64,000 nt of DNA from the NCBI RefSeq assembly GCF_040566545.1, contig NZ_JBEWZI010000008.1, forward strand, positions 62,001 through 126,000, given 5' to 3'. Every line of letters starts with the position of its first letter. Position 1 is the stretch's first letter. The position numbers were made by a program, and so were the translations under genes. This stretch comes from Uliginosibacterium flavum. Its GTDB lineage: Bacteria > Pseudomonadota > Gammaproteobacteria > Burkholderiales > Rhodocyclaceae. The notes under the pieces are model-generated. The model was not told where the DNA came from. It did not search any database and worked only from the letters and a program-made list of their open reading frames with translations. Positions 56,692 to 64,000 of this stretch are shown here, piece after piece.

Positions 56692-57264
56692 GTCTGCATC
56701 CTGTTGAATGTCTGTTGTAGGCCACCCATGCGGGCAGCCGTCTCCATGCGCAATAGACTGCCACAAAGCCGTCCGACTTCCAATCGGCAATGCACAATGC
56801 ACCGTGCGTCCGCTCAGGTTTTGTGCGCTGGCGCAACACTCCCCTCATCATCCTAGAAGCCGTAGTTGGACGCTCACGAGTGGGCTGTGATGCAGTGCGC
56901 TGGCAAGGCGCGCCGACGCGGCGGGCCTTGCCCGCAAGGAGAAGCAACATAGCCAGCGTGCGGCAGCGCGGCTCAATCGGGTGCGTAGCGCTCTCACCCA
57001 AATGGTGAGCGTTGCCGTGAGGATGAAAACTAGTGCGAATGCGGGCTTGCTAGCGATTGGAAGCGGTCAACTGCGGTTTCTAGGATCATCTGCCTGCACA
57101 GCCGCACAGCAGCTCGCTGGTCAGCCTGCACACCTGAAGACGCCCGCCCAGCGCGCCTCTGCAGGCATCTCGACACACACCCGTCAGCTACGGATGACGG
57201 CCGGGCCTGCAAGGCCTGCTCAGAAAGGTGTAATCTCCCGCCCAATCCTGCTCCAAGGCTTGTC
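56692..57264. promoter_or_regulatory. Divergent promoter region between the two pseudopilin units
   Basis: About 570 bp without a supported gene. It must hold promoters for both directions; no clear -35/-10 pair stands out, though TGTAAT lies near 57228. Hairpins include CTCACC-CAAAT-GGTGAG around 56993-57010 and a GCCTGAAGA/CTCTGCAGGC hairpin-family copy at about 57128-57167. Confidence 0.35.
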
Positions 57265-57753
57265 ATGCAAAGCGCCCCACGCCACCGCCGCCTCGGTTTC
57301 ACCCTGATCGAAATGCTGGTCGCGCTGGCCATTCTCGGCCTGCTCGCCAGCATCGTGGTGCCCATCGCACAGGTTTCCATCCAGCGCACCAAGGAGCAGG
57401 AGCTGCGTCTGGCCTTGCGCGAAATCCGCACGGCGCTGGACGCCTACAAACTGGCCGCCGACCAGGGCGCCATCCAGCGCACCATCGACTCTTCCGGTTA
57501 TCCCAAGGATCTGAATGAACTGGTGCTGGGCGCGATGGATCAGCGCAACGCCAAGGGCCAGAAAATGTTCTTCCTGCGGCGCATTCCGCGCGACCCCTTC
57601 GCCGACGACCCGCAACTGCCGGATGCCGAGACCTGGGGCCTGCGCAGTTACGCCAGCGAAGCAGAGGATCCGCGCGAAGGTATCGACGTCTATGACGTTT
57701 TCAGCCGCTCGACCATCCAGGGCCTGAACGGCATTCCCTACCGCCGATGGTAA
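57265..57753 (+). CDS. Type II secretion-type pseudopilin, second GspG-like
   Basis: The 162-residue protein has a short basic leader then GFTLIEMLVALAILGLLASIVVP (cleavage G-F, Glu5), a helix rich in charged residues, and a GspG-like domain with YPKDLNELVLGAMD and RRIPRDPF. It lies on the opposite strand to the main operon, followed directly by another pseudopilin. Confidence 0.88.
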   Translation: MQSAPRHRRLGFTLIEMLVALAILGLLASIVVPIAQVSIQRTKEQELRLALREIRTALDAYKLAADQGAIQRTIDSSGYPKDLNELVLGAMDQRNAKGQKMFFLRRIPRDPFADDPQLPDAETWGLRSYASEAEDPREGIDVYDVFSRSTIQGLNGIPYRRW

Positions 57754-58289
57754 GCATGCGGCGCCCCATTCTCCGCACGGGCCTGGGCGGCTTCAGCTAC
57801 GTGGCGCTGCTGATCGTCGTCGCCATCATCAGTCTGGGGGCTACCGCCAGCGTGCAAATGGGCGGCATCGCCCACCGCCGCCAGGCCGAAGATGAGTTGC
57901 TGTTCATCGGTTTGCAGTACAAGCGCGCCATCCGCAGCTACTTCGAAGCGGCCCCGCCCGGGGCTCCGGCAGCCGCCCCGACACGGCTGGAAGACCTGCT
58001 GCGTGACCCGCGCTTCCCGGGTGTGCGCCGCCACATCCGCCAACTGTATAACGATCCACTCACCGGCAAGCTGGACTGGGTACTGATCCGCTCCCCCGAC
58101 GGCAAAGGCCTGCTCGGCGTACACAGCCGCTCAAAAGAAACCCCGATCCGCGTCGACAATTTTCCGGACGAATTCTTTCACTTCAAAGGCAAGACCCGCT
58201 ATTCCGATTGGGTTTTCGTCTACGGTGTCGTATGCTCCGACCAGGGCTGTGAAATCGATCGCAGCGCAAGCGATTTCGGCGGGCAATAA
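57747..58289 (+). CDS. Pseudopilin-like protein (minor)
   Basis: The 180-residue protein has a variant prepilin N-terminus (GGFSYVALLIVVAIISLGATASV) in which the usual Glu5 is absent: the fifth residue after the Gly is Ala. A globular domain follows with RLEDLLRDPRFPGVRRHIRQLYNDPLTG. Lack of Glu5 is a trait of GspK-like tip pseudopilins, so a minor tip role is possible. It overlaps the preceding gene by 7 bp. Two in-frame ATGs (57747, 57756) are possible starts. Confidence 0.75.
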   Translation: MVSMRRPILRTGLGGFSYVALLIVVAIISLGATASVQMGGIAHRRQAEDELLFIGLQYKRAIRSYFEAAPPGAPAAAPTRLEDLLRDPRFPGVRRHIRQLYNDPLTGKLDWVLIRSPDGKGLLGVHSRSKETPIRVDNFPDEFFHFKGKTRYSDWVFVYGVVCSDQGCEIDRSASDFGGQ

Positions 58290-58292
58290 ACC

Positions 58293-59456
58293 ATGGTCAT
58301 TTCTGGCAATCAGCAGTTCCTGCGCACCATCAATCGCCTTGCAGTATTGCGCTCAGTGCGCCTGAATGCCGGAATTTCGCGCGTCAAACTTGCCGACAAA
58401 CTCAAACTGACCCGCCCCACGATTGGCAATCTGGTCGAAGAACTGATTGCCGACGGCTGGCTCAAAGAAGAAAAACTGGGGCCCACCGGCGTACTGGGGC
58501 GGCGCCCGGTGGCGCTGCATATTGATGACGCCAGCCGCGTCATCATCGGCGCCGACATCAACCACGAACACGTCATTTGCGTCGCCACCACGCTCAGCGG
58601 CGAAGTTCGCGAACTCAGCATCACCCCCACCCACTCCGGTGACGCAGAGGTGGTTCTCGACATCCTCGCACGCCAGACAAACATCCTGTGCCAACGCCTG
58701 AACGAAGCGGGTTACCAGATTTTTGCCATGGGCATCGGCGTTCCCGGGCCGGTGGATTTGGCGAATGGCGTGCTTCGCCATTCCGACAGCACCGGCTGGC
58801 ATAACCTGCCTGTACGCGACATGCTGCGGGCCCGCCTGAACCAGACCTACACACCATCCTTCCCGCTGCTGGTGCAACGCGCCGTCGGCTGTGTCGCCCT
58901 GTACCACTTCGAATTCGAACGGCGGGCCGAAGAAGAGCCGCTGATCTACGTCCACGCCGGCCGGGCGGTCACCTCAGCCATCGCCAATCGTTACGAATTG
59001 CTGCAAGGGTGCAAGGGCCTGGCCGGCGCCATCGGGCATATGGTGATGGACCCCGCAGGCCCGCTGTGCAGTTGCGGCAAACGTGGCTGCGCCAACACTC
59101 TGGCCACCCTGCACGCCGTCGAAACCGAGACCGGCCACCCGCTCAGCGAACTTCATGCCGCAGCACGGGCCGGCGATCCGGCCATTCTTCAGGCGCTGCG
59201 CAAAGCCGGGCACAACTTCGGCACGCTGCTGCACAATCTGTGCATGCAATTTGATCCGGCCCGCCTTTTCGTTGGCGGCCCGGCCTTTCAAGTGAGTCAG
59301 GAATTCTTCAGCGCTGCCCGCGAGAGCTTTCAGCAGCTACACGAACAAGCCGGCATTGCCGCGCAGCGCATCGAAATCGTCCGCTACGACCCCAACGCCG
59401 TCGCCCTCGGTGCAGCCTCTGGCGCGCTGTACACACTGGTCCGGCCACTGTCCTGA
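58293..59456 (+). CDS. ROK-family transcriptional regulator (NagC/Mlc-like)
   Basis: This 387-residue protein has an N-terminal winged HTH (residues about 10-65, SRVKLADKLKLTRPTIGNLVEELI) and a C-terminal ROK domain with GVPGPVD and the zinc motif CSCGKRGC. The usual Glu after GC is replaced by Asn, and the kinase DxGxT phosphate motif is degenerate, so it should sense a sugar without phosphorylating it. It starts 3 bp after the pseudopilin stop, suggesting co-transcription. Its target is unknown. Confidence 0.9.
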   Translation: MVISGNQQFLRTINRLAVLRSVRLNAGISRVKLADKLKLTRPTIGNLVEELIADGWLKEEKLGPTGVLGRRPVALHIDDASRVIIGADINHEHVICVATTLSGEVRELSITPTHSGDAEVVLDILARQTNILCQRLNEAGYQIFAMGIGVPGPVDLANGVLRHSDSTGWHNLPVRDMLRARLNQTYTPSFPLLVQRAVGCVALYHFEFERRAEEEPLIYVHAGRAVTSAIANRYELLQGCKGLAGAIGHMVMDPAGPLCSCGKRGCANTLATLHAVETETGHPLSELHAAARAGDPAILQALRKAGHNFGTLLHNLCMQFDPARLFVGGPAFQVSQEFFSAARESFQQLHEQAGIAAQRIEIVRYDPNAVALGAASGALYTLVRPLS

Positions 59457-59648
59457 CTGACCCGCAACGCGCCATGCACCAGCGCTGGCGACTTGCGATT
59501 TTTTCACCAGCAACACCTTGCAGAGGCGCTCCCGTACTGCCTGTGCGGACACCCATCCAGCACAAGCAAGGCAGTCGCGCGTACTCAGGCATACCGCCCT
59601 GAAACATAAGCGGAGCGCGGCTCTACAGCCACTCCCTGCAAGCCATAC
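59457..59648. other. Gap with hairpin-repeat remnants
   Basis: No gene is seen. A piece of the hairpin family (GCGCGGCTCTACAGCC, about 59615-59632) lies near the 3' end of the Asp-box gene and may serve as its terminator. Confidence 0.35.
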
Positions 59649-60677
59649 TCACTGCGGCGTCAGCACCACCAGGCGTTCGCCAACGGCGATCAAGGCTCCG
59701 CTGCGGGGGTCAAAGCGTGCACTCCGAAAATGACTCCGTGTATGGCTGGGCACAGCCTGCCAGCTCAGGCCCCCATCGCGCGAACGCAGGATCGTGCCGC
59801 CGCGCCCGACGGCGAACACATGCTGCGTGCGCGGCTCCAGCAGCAACTGGCGCAGATCCTCCTGCGTCCCCGAGTTGACCTGCAGCCACTGCCGCCCGCC
59901 ATCCATCGAGCGCAGCAAAACGCCGCCGCGCCCGCTAATGAGCAAGGCGCCCGAAACCGGATCGGCCAGCACGGAAAGCAGCACGGAATCCGATACGGGT
60001 GATTCGATCCGCTGCCAGCGCAGGCCACCATCTTCGGAACGCAGGATCACCCCGCCCTCGCCCACCAGCAGCATCGCGCCACTGGCAGGATCCAGCCAAG
60101 CGCCAAACAGGTTGCACTCGGCCCCCAGCTCCAGCTTGCTCCAGCTCTTCCCCTGATCGGAGGAGCGCAGGATCTGCCCGCCCTTGCCGGCCAGCACGAT
60201 GCTGCCCGTCGCCGGGTTGGCCAAGCCAATACGCAGCAAGGTTTTATCCAGCGTCAGCCCGGTCTTGCTCCAGGTCGCACCATTGTCTTCGGAACGGAAG
60301 ACATCGCCCTTGGTCTCGAAGCTCAGCACCGCTTCGCGCCGATCATCCAGCAGCACTTGCGAAAAGATCGACCCTTGCTCAAAGAAGGTGTCATGCACCA
60401 CCTGCCAGCTGCGTCCGTCATCGGACGAGCGGGTCAGGGTACCGGGCGGTCCCGCGCCGATCGGGGTCTTGGCATCGGGGGCAAGGATCAGGCTAAAGAT
60501 ATTGGCCGGCACCATCGGCTGACGCCATTCGACAGGAAGCGGCGACCAACTCTGTCCACTATCCGTCGAATGAATCAGGAAGCCGACATTGCCACTAGCC
60601 AGCAAGGCTGATCCGTCAGCCGCAGCAATCACGGCATTCATGTATTCGGACAACTGCTGCGAATGCGGATCCAGCAA
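59649..60677 (-). CDS. YCF48/Asp-box (BNR) repeat beta-propeller protein, possibly 5'-truncated
   Basis: About 342 residues with at least six Asp-box motifs of the RSxDxGxxW type (HSTDSGQSW, RSSDDGRSW, RSEDNGATW, RSSDQGKSW, RSEDGGLRW, RSMDGGRQW, RSRDGGLSW), indicating a beta-propeller of the YCF48-related class. Homologues are usually exported, but no signal peptide is visible: the frame opens only at a TTG (60677) or ATG 60641 (MNAVIAAADGS). An ATG nearby is out of frame. The sequence upstream is AT-rich and unlike the gene, so the 5' end may have been lost. Function unknown. Confidence 0.65.
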   Translation of the reverse strand: MLDPHSQQLSEYMNAVIAAADGSALLASGNVGFLIHSTDSGQSWSPLPVEWRQPMVPANIFSLILAPDAKTPIGAGPPGTLTRSSDDGRSWQVVHDTFFEQGSIFSQVLLDDRREAVLSFETKGDVFRSEDNGATWSKTGLTLDKTLLRIGLANPATGSIVLAGKGGQILRSSDQGKSWSKLELGAECNLFGAWLDPASGAMLLVGEGGVILRSEDGGLRWQRIESPVSDSVLLSVLADPVSGALLISGRGGVLLRSMDGGRQWLQVNSGTQEDLRQLLLEPRTQHVFAVGRGGTILRSRDGGLSWQAVPSHTRSHFRSARFDPRSGALIAVGERLVVLTPQ

Positions 60678-61384
60678 TCATTTCAAACAAACTACAAAAA
60701 ACATTAAAAACAACAACTTGAATAGTTATAGAAGTTCAAGCGGAATTGGCTTTGATGCATAAAAGCCTGATGCGCCACAAGCACCTGCCGCGATACTGCA
60801 AACAGGCTCATTACGCAAAAAAAGGGTTCTCCCCCCATTCTTTTCAGGAACTGCCGTCAAAACCATCTTTTGACAAGGGTCTGGCTTTGAGAAAAAAACG
60901 AAACCGGCCTCTGAGGTATCCCGAACGCCGCATCGGGCGTGCTCATGTCCGGACCTCCCCGGCCAAGTGTCGCGCCCTCGCAACAATGCGAAGGAAAGAA
61001 GCCCTTTCGCCTCCTTAACCATAAAAGACGAAGGGATATCGCAAAGTTGCCTGACAACATGACGTTCCAAGCGGAATCAAAGTTACCGGAAACAAGGCGC
61101 CGTGCGGCTTGTTGCCTGCCTGACAACAGGTACCGGTAACATCAAATTTTATTTTCCCCTGCAAAAATTCAAAAATCTCAGATCAATCATAGGGTTAACC
61201 TAGTAATTTCAGACCAGAATTCCCCTTGATCTTAAGCCTTCGATGGATACACTTCGCTCAAGGATGGCGCACAAATCCATAGGTTTCAGGATCGCGTCAA
61301 TGTAAGACTCGTTTTTGCATAAATCCTGCTCCGGGCAAGCTGATGCCCATTCCATCAAAACGTAGTTAATATTTGGAGACTCAT
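60678..61384. promoter_or_regulatory. AT-rich gap with pectate lyase 1 promoter region
   Basis: No supported gene lies in this stretch of about 700 bp, which is clearly AT-richer than the surroundings. The part from about 61070 resembles the region upstream of the second pectate lyase, including the two palindromes, GGTTAACC, CCTGCTnnGGGCAAGCT and TTAATATTTGGAGACTC. The duplicated segment therefore includes gene and promoter. Confidence 0.55.
61082..61140. promoter_or_regulatory. Paired palindromic operator sites, pectate lyase 1
   Basis: GTTACCGGAAAC (61082-61093) and GGTACCGGTAAC (61129-61140) are near-palindromes of the form GTTACCGGTAAC, 47 bp apart. The ACCGGT core is typical of LacI-family operators. 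The same pair with the same spacing occurs upstream of the second lyase. Confidence 0.6.
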
Positions 61385-62086
61385 ATGTATAGCAAGCTTC
61401 TGTTGGCACTCGTCCTGACTGTTTCTGCTTTTGCATCGTCCGCAACCACCACCATTTCCGGCACCAAGGATTACGGCGGCGCAACGGTCGGCACCTCCTG
61501 CGACGGCGCGTCCGAAAGCCAGGCTCCGGTGTTCGTCCTCACCGACGGCTCCACCATCAAGAACGTGGTGATCAAAGCCGGCGGCGGCGCTGACGGCATC
61601 CACTGTCTTGGCTCCTGCACGATTCAAAGCGTGAAATGGGCGGACGTCTGCGAAGACGCAGCCACCATGAAGGGCGGCTCGGGCAAGACCATGAATGTGG
61701 TGGGTGGTTCGGCTTACAAAGCGTCTGACAAGGTGTTCCAGCACAACGGTATCGGCTCGACGATCAAGATCTCCGGCTTCGCCGCAGATACCATCGGCAA
61801 GCTGTATCGTTCCTGCGGCAATTGCTCCAGCAATGGCGGCCCGCGCAAAGTCGTGATCAGCAGCACCAAGCTGGCCAACGTGTCGGCCTCCGTGGTCGGC
61901 ATCAACACCAACTTCGGCGACACCGCCACCATCACCGGCCTGCAGATCAAGGGTTACAAGTCGGGCAGCCCGAAAGTTTGCGTCGCCTACAAGGGCGTGC
62001 AATCGGGTTCCGAGTCTCCCCTGATCGGTGAGCAGTGGAATACCGCCAATTGCATCGTGAAGACCACCAACGTGACCTCCTACTGA
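61385..62086 (+). CDS. Secreted pectate lyase, polysaccharide lyase family 3 (copy 1)
   Basis: The 233-residue protein has a signal peptide (MYSKLLLALVLTVSAFASSA) and a parallel beta-helix of the PL3 class. Family motifs are DGIHCLGSC, WADVCEDAATMKG with the Ca2+-binding acidic pair, ASDKVFQHN with the putative catalytic Lys, and IGKLYRSCGNCSSNGGPR with the conserved Arg and cysteines. It would cleave pectate by beta-elimination outside the cell. GGAG precedes ATG 61385. About 70-75 percent identical to copy 2 by eye. Confidence 0.92.
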   Translation: MYSKLLLALVLTVSAFASSATTTISGTKDYGGATVGTSCDGASESQAPVFVLTDGSTIKNVVIKAGGGADGIHCLGSCTIQSVKWADVCEDAATMKGGSGKTMNVVGGSAYKASDKVFQHNGIGSTIKISGFAADTIGKLYRSCGNCSSNGGPRKVVISSTKLANVSASVVGINTNFGDTATITGLQIKGYKSGSPKVCVAYKGVQSGSESPLIGEQWNTANCIVKTTNVTSY

Positions 62087-62124
62087 TCACTGCCGCAGCC
62101 CTGCGGGGCTGTTGCAAGATCACG

Positions 62125-62149
62125 ACCCCGCCCGCGTGGCGGGGTTTTC
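62125..62149 (+). terminator. Terminator of pectate lyase 1
   Basis: ACCCCGCC (62125-62132) pairs with GGCGGGGT (62138-62145), followed by TTT. It lies about 40 bp after the stop. Confidence 0.85.
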
Positions 62150-62474
62150 TCTGAGCTGAAACGCCCGTTCACAGCTGCTTTTACCCCTTTAAATCAAGGC
62201 TCTGTGCGCGTTTCCCGTTGGTACTTTTAGGCACCCACGCCCAAAGCCCCGTTCATACTGGGTTTGCAGTGGATTGCCTTGAACCCTCGCAGAGATAGGC
62301 GCATCAAGGCTCTCCAAAAATAGCCAACGACCATCGCGAACAGAGCCTAAATCAATGCCGTGCTTGCCGCGCTGCAAGCTGGGCGCATCGAATCGTGACT
62401 TTTTTGGCATTCGTGTGCATTTTTATTGGCTCAGGCGAATTTGTCTGACCGCTACGCCCAGCCGCGCCGTTCAC

Positions 62475-62533
62475 GTTACCGAAAACAAGTCACACCAAGG
62501 CTTGCGCCCTGCCTGACAAAAGGCACCGGTAAC
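62475..62533. promoter_or_regulatory. Paired palindromic operator sites, pectate lyase 2
   Basis: GTTACCGAAAAC (62475-62486) and GGCACCGGTAAC (62522-62533) again lie 47 bp apart, as at 61082-61140. Sequence between them is only partly conserved (GCCTGACAA shared), so the sites look selected. Confidence 0.6.
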
Positions 62534-62778
62534 AGCTGCCCTCAATTTTTCCCGCCTGAAAATGAATTTTTGTACAAAAACAAGGGGTTAACCCATGTCT
62601 TCGTGCTAAAAATTTTCCTTGAAATCGCGTAACACATCGTTACACTTCACTCACGGAACGCGCAGAATCCTGTAGGAACTTGGACTGCGTACATGTAAGT
62701 ATTTTTCCTACATAAATTCCTGCTTTGGGCAAGCTAAACCCCGTTCAATTACAACGTACTTAATATTTGGAGACTCTC

Positions 62779-63468
62779 ATGTATAGCAAGCTTCTGTTGG
62801 CCATGGTCCTCGCTGTTTCTGCATTTGCTTCATCCGCCACCACCACCATCTCCGGCACCAAGGATTACTCTGGCGCAACCGTTGGCACGTCCTGTGCCGG
62901 TGGCAGCGAAAGCCAGCAACCTGTCTTCCTGATCAAGGATGGCGGCACGCTGAAGAACGTCACCCTGAAGGCTGGCGGCGCTGCCGACGGTGTGCACTGT
63001 GAAGGTTCCTGCACCCTGTCCAACGTGAAATGGCCTGACGTCTGCGAAGACGCAGCCACCATGAAGGGCGGCTCGGGCAAGACCATGAGCGTAGTTGGCG
63101 GTTCCGCTGACAAGGCCTCAGACAAGGTGTTCCAGCACAACGGCAAGGGCAGCACGATCAAGATCAGCGGTTTCACTGCCGGCACCATCGGCAAGCTGTA
63201 TCGCTCCTGCGGCAACTGCTCCAGCAATGGCGGCCCGCGCTATGTCAACATCAGCAACACCAAGATCACCAAGGCAAGCGCTGGCGTGGCCGGTGTGAAC
63301 GCCAACTTCGGTGACAAAGCCACCATCCGCACGCTGACGGTCGGCAAGGGCAACGCAGTCTGTATCGAGTTCAAGGGCGTGCAAAAAGGCTCCGAGTCGC
63401 CGAAGGTTGGCGAAAAGTGGAACACCACTGCCTGTAACGTCAGCAAGTCCGACGTGACCTACAAGTAA
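62779..63468 (+). CDS. Secreted pectate lyase, polysaccharide lyase family 3 (copy 2)
   Basis: The 229-residue protein is a close paralogue of the lyase at 61385. It has the same signal peptide type (MYSKLLLAMVLAVSAFASSA), DGVHCEGSC, WPDVCEDAATMKG, ASDKVFQHN and IGKLYRSCGNCSSNGGPR. Differences concentrate in the C-terminal third, including a shorter loop after the Ala-Gly rich segment. GGAG precedes ATG 62779. It has its own promoter region and terminator. Confidence 0.92.
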   Translation: MYSKLLLAMVLAVSAFASSATTTISGTKDYSGATVGTSCAGGSESQQPVFLIKDGGTLKNVTLKAGGAADGVHCEGSCTLSNVKWPDVCEDAATMKGGSGKTMSVVGGSADKASDKVFQHNGKGSTIKISGFTAGTIGKLYRSCGNCSSNGGPRYVNISNTKITKASAGVAGVNANFGDKATIRTLTVGKGNAVCIEFKGVQKGSESPKVGEKWNTTACNVSKSDVTYK

Positions 63469-63491
63469 TATCTGCAGTCTCTGCAAGACAG

Positions 63492-63521
63492 GCCCCTTTC
63501 TCTTCAGAGGAAGGGGCTTTT
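63492..63521 (+). terminator. Terminator of pectate lyase 2
   Basis: GCCCCTT pairs with AAGGGGC around an inner TCT/AGA helix, followed by TTTT. It lies about 25 bp after the stop. Confidence 0.85.
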
Positions 63522-63578
63522 CAGTTTACGAAAGCCCAAACCGTACAATTCAGACCCGTTCAAGCATTTCTGCATGCA

Positions 63579-64000
63579 ATGAACAAGAGTTCTTCCGGAA
63601 ACAAAGCCTCCGCCCTTGCTGCGCAGTGGCACAGCCAGGCTGTTGCCAGGCACAAGGCTGGCCAACTCGATGCGGCCGAGCCGCTTTACCGGCAAGCCCT
63701 GAAACAGGCGCCCGATTTCGCTGACAGCCTGCACATGCTGGGGGTATTGCACGCACAACGCGGCCAGCACGCCGAAGCCGCCGAACTGATCGGACGTGCT
63801 TTGCTGCAGCAGCCGAATGACCCGATGGTTCTGAACAACCTCGGCGGCGCCCTGAACCAGTTGCGGCGGAATGAAGAGGCACTGACCTGCTTCAACCGTT
63901 CAATCACGCTGCAAGGCGGCAATCCTGATACGCACACCAGCCGGGCAGATGCGCTACGTGGTCTGGGACGATTCGAGGAATCGCTGGCTGCGTGCGACAA
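63579..64000 (+). CDS. Tetratricopeptide-repeat protein, 3' end cut by window edge
   Basis: From ATG 63579 the frame stays open for 140 codons to the right edge. It encodes consecutive TPR units of the 34-residue type (GQLDAAEPLYRQALKQAPDF, GQHAEAAELIGRALLQQPND, RRNEEALTCFNRSITLQGGN). No signal peptide is visible. Such proteins often continue into a glycosyl- or sulfotransferase domain, but nothing beyond the repeats can be seen here. No strong Shine-Dalgarno precedes the ATG. Confidence 0.85.
   Translation, partial: MNKSSSGNKASALAAQWHSQAVARHKAGQLDAAEPLYRQALKQAPDFADSLHMLGVLHAQRGQHAEAAELIGRALLQQPNDPMVLNNLGGALNQLRRNEEALTCFNRSITLQGGNPDTHTSRADALRGLGRFEESLAACD

Larger units (their letters stand above)
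62087..62778. other. Gap between the two pectate lyases
   Basis: About 690 bp without a supported gene. It starts with the lyase 1 terminator, continues with unremarkable sequence, and from about 62470 holds the lyase 2 promoter region, which resembles that of lyase 1. Confidence 0.5.

Noticed and set aside
60726..61070. 114-codon minus-strand frame upstream of pectate lyase 1
   Set aside because: No Shine-Dalgarno, biased composition and no family resemblance; overlaps a regulatory AT-rich gap.
62189..62410. 73-codon minus-strand frame between the pectate lyases
   Set aside because: No ribosome site, no recognisable domain, and it lies in a gap whose only conserved parts are the terminator and promoter regions.

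Overview
The window looks like chromosome of a betaproteobacterium, most like Rhodocyclales. This is inferred from GC-rich coding sequence, a flagellar/chemotaxis set, a phasin, a PEP-CTERM protein and the general look of the proteins; no rRNA or tRNA gene is present to test it. About 57 genes are supported, two of them cut by the window edges. No CRISPR array, complete insertion sequence, prophage or plasmid origin was seen.

1-16.96 kb is a formate-hydrogenlyase / [NiFe]-hydrogenase island. A leftward hyfA-hyfB-hyfC operon runs off the left edge. A divergent formate/nitrite channel follows, then a leftward hypA-B-F-C-D-E maturation cluster. The rightward hydN-fdhF-moaA-fdhD cluster encodes a cysteine-type formate dehydrogenase H with its electron-transfer and molybdenum-cofactor helpers, and a NiCoT nickel transporter closes the island. 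Together these would import formate and nickel, build the Mo and NiFe centres, and turn formate into CO2 and H2.

17.1-26.3 kb is a complete leftward chemotaxis operon, cheY-cheA-cheW-mcp-cheR-cheD-cheB. It has a candidate sigma-28 promoter and, just upstream, an 11-copy heptamer tandem repeat.

26.3-39.5 kb is a mixed metabolic and accessory stretch: NhaD antiporter, an AraC-HTH/O6-alkylguanine methyltransferase fusion, a short-chain dehydrogenase, a PEP-CTERM protein, an orphan HEPN protein, a PH-domain protein, a parDE toxin-antitoxin pair, acs, a TRAP permease pair and a histidine phosphatase. Several genes here are bracketed by direct repeats, and the gaps carry hairpin-type dispersed repeats.

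39.7-48.2 kb holds flhB-flhA, a small unknown gene, an Ldh2-type dehydrogenase, a phasin and clpB, which has a textbook sigma-32 promoter. 48.3-58.3 kb is a secretion locus that mixes type IV pilus alignment-complex proteins (PilM/N/O/P-like) with type II secretion parts (secretin, GspE, GspF and four pseudopilins), followed by a ROK regulator. 59.6-63.5 kb has an Asp-box repeat protein and two paralogous secreted family-3 pectate lyases whose promoters share a pair of palindromic sites at identical 47-bp spacing. A TPR protein runs off the right edge.

Start codons were adjusted where a Shine-Dalgarno sequence or family alignment supports a start other than the longest frame.
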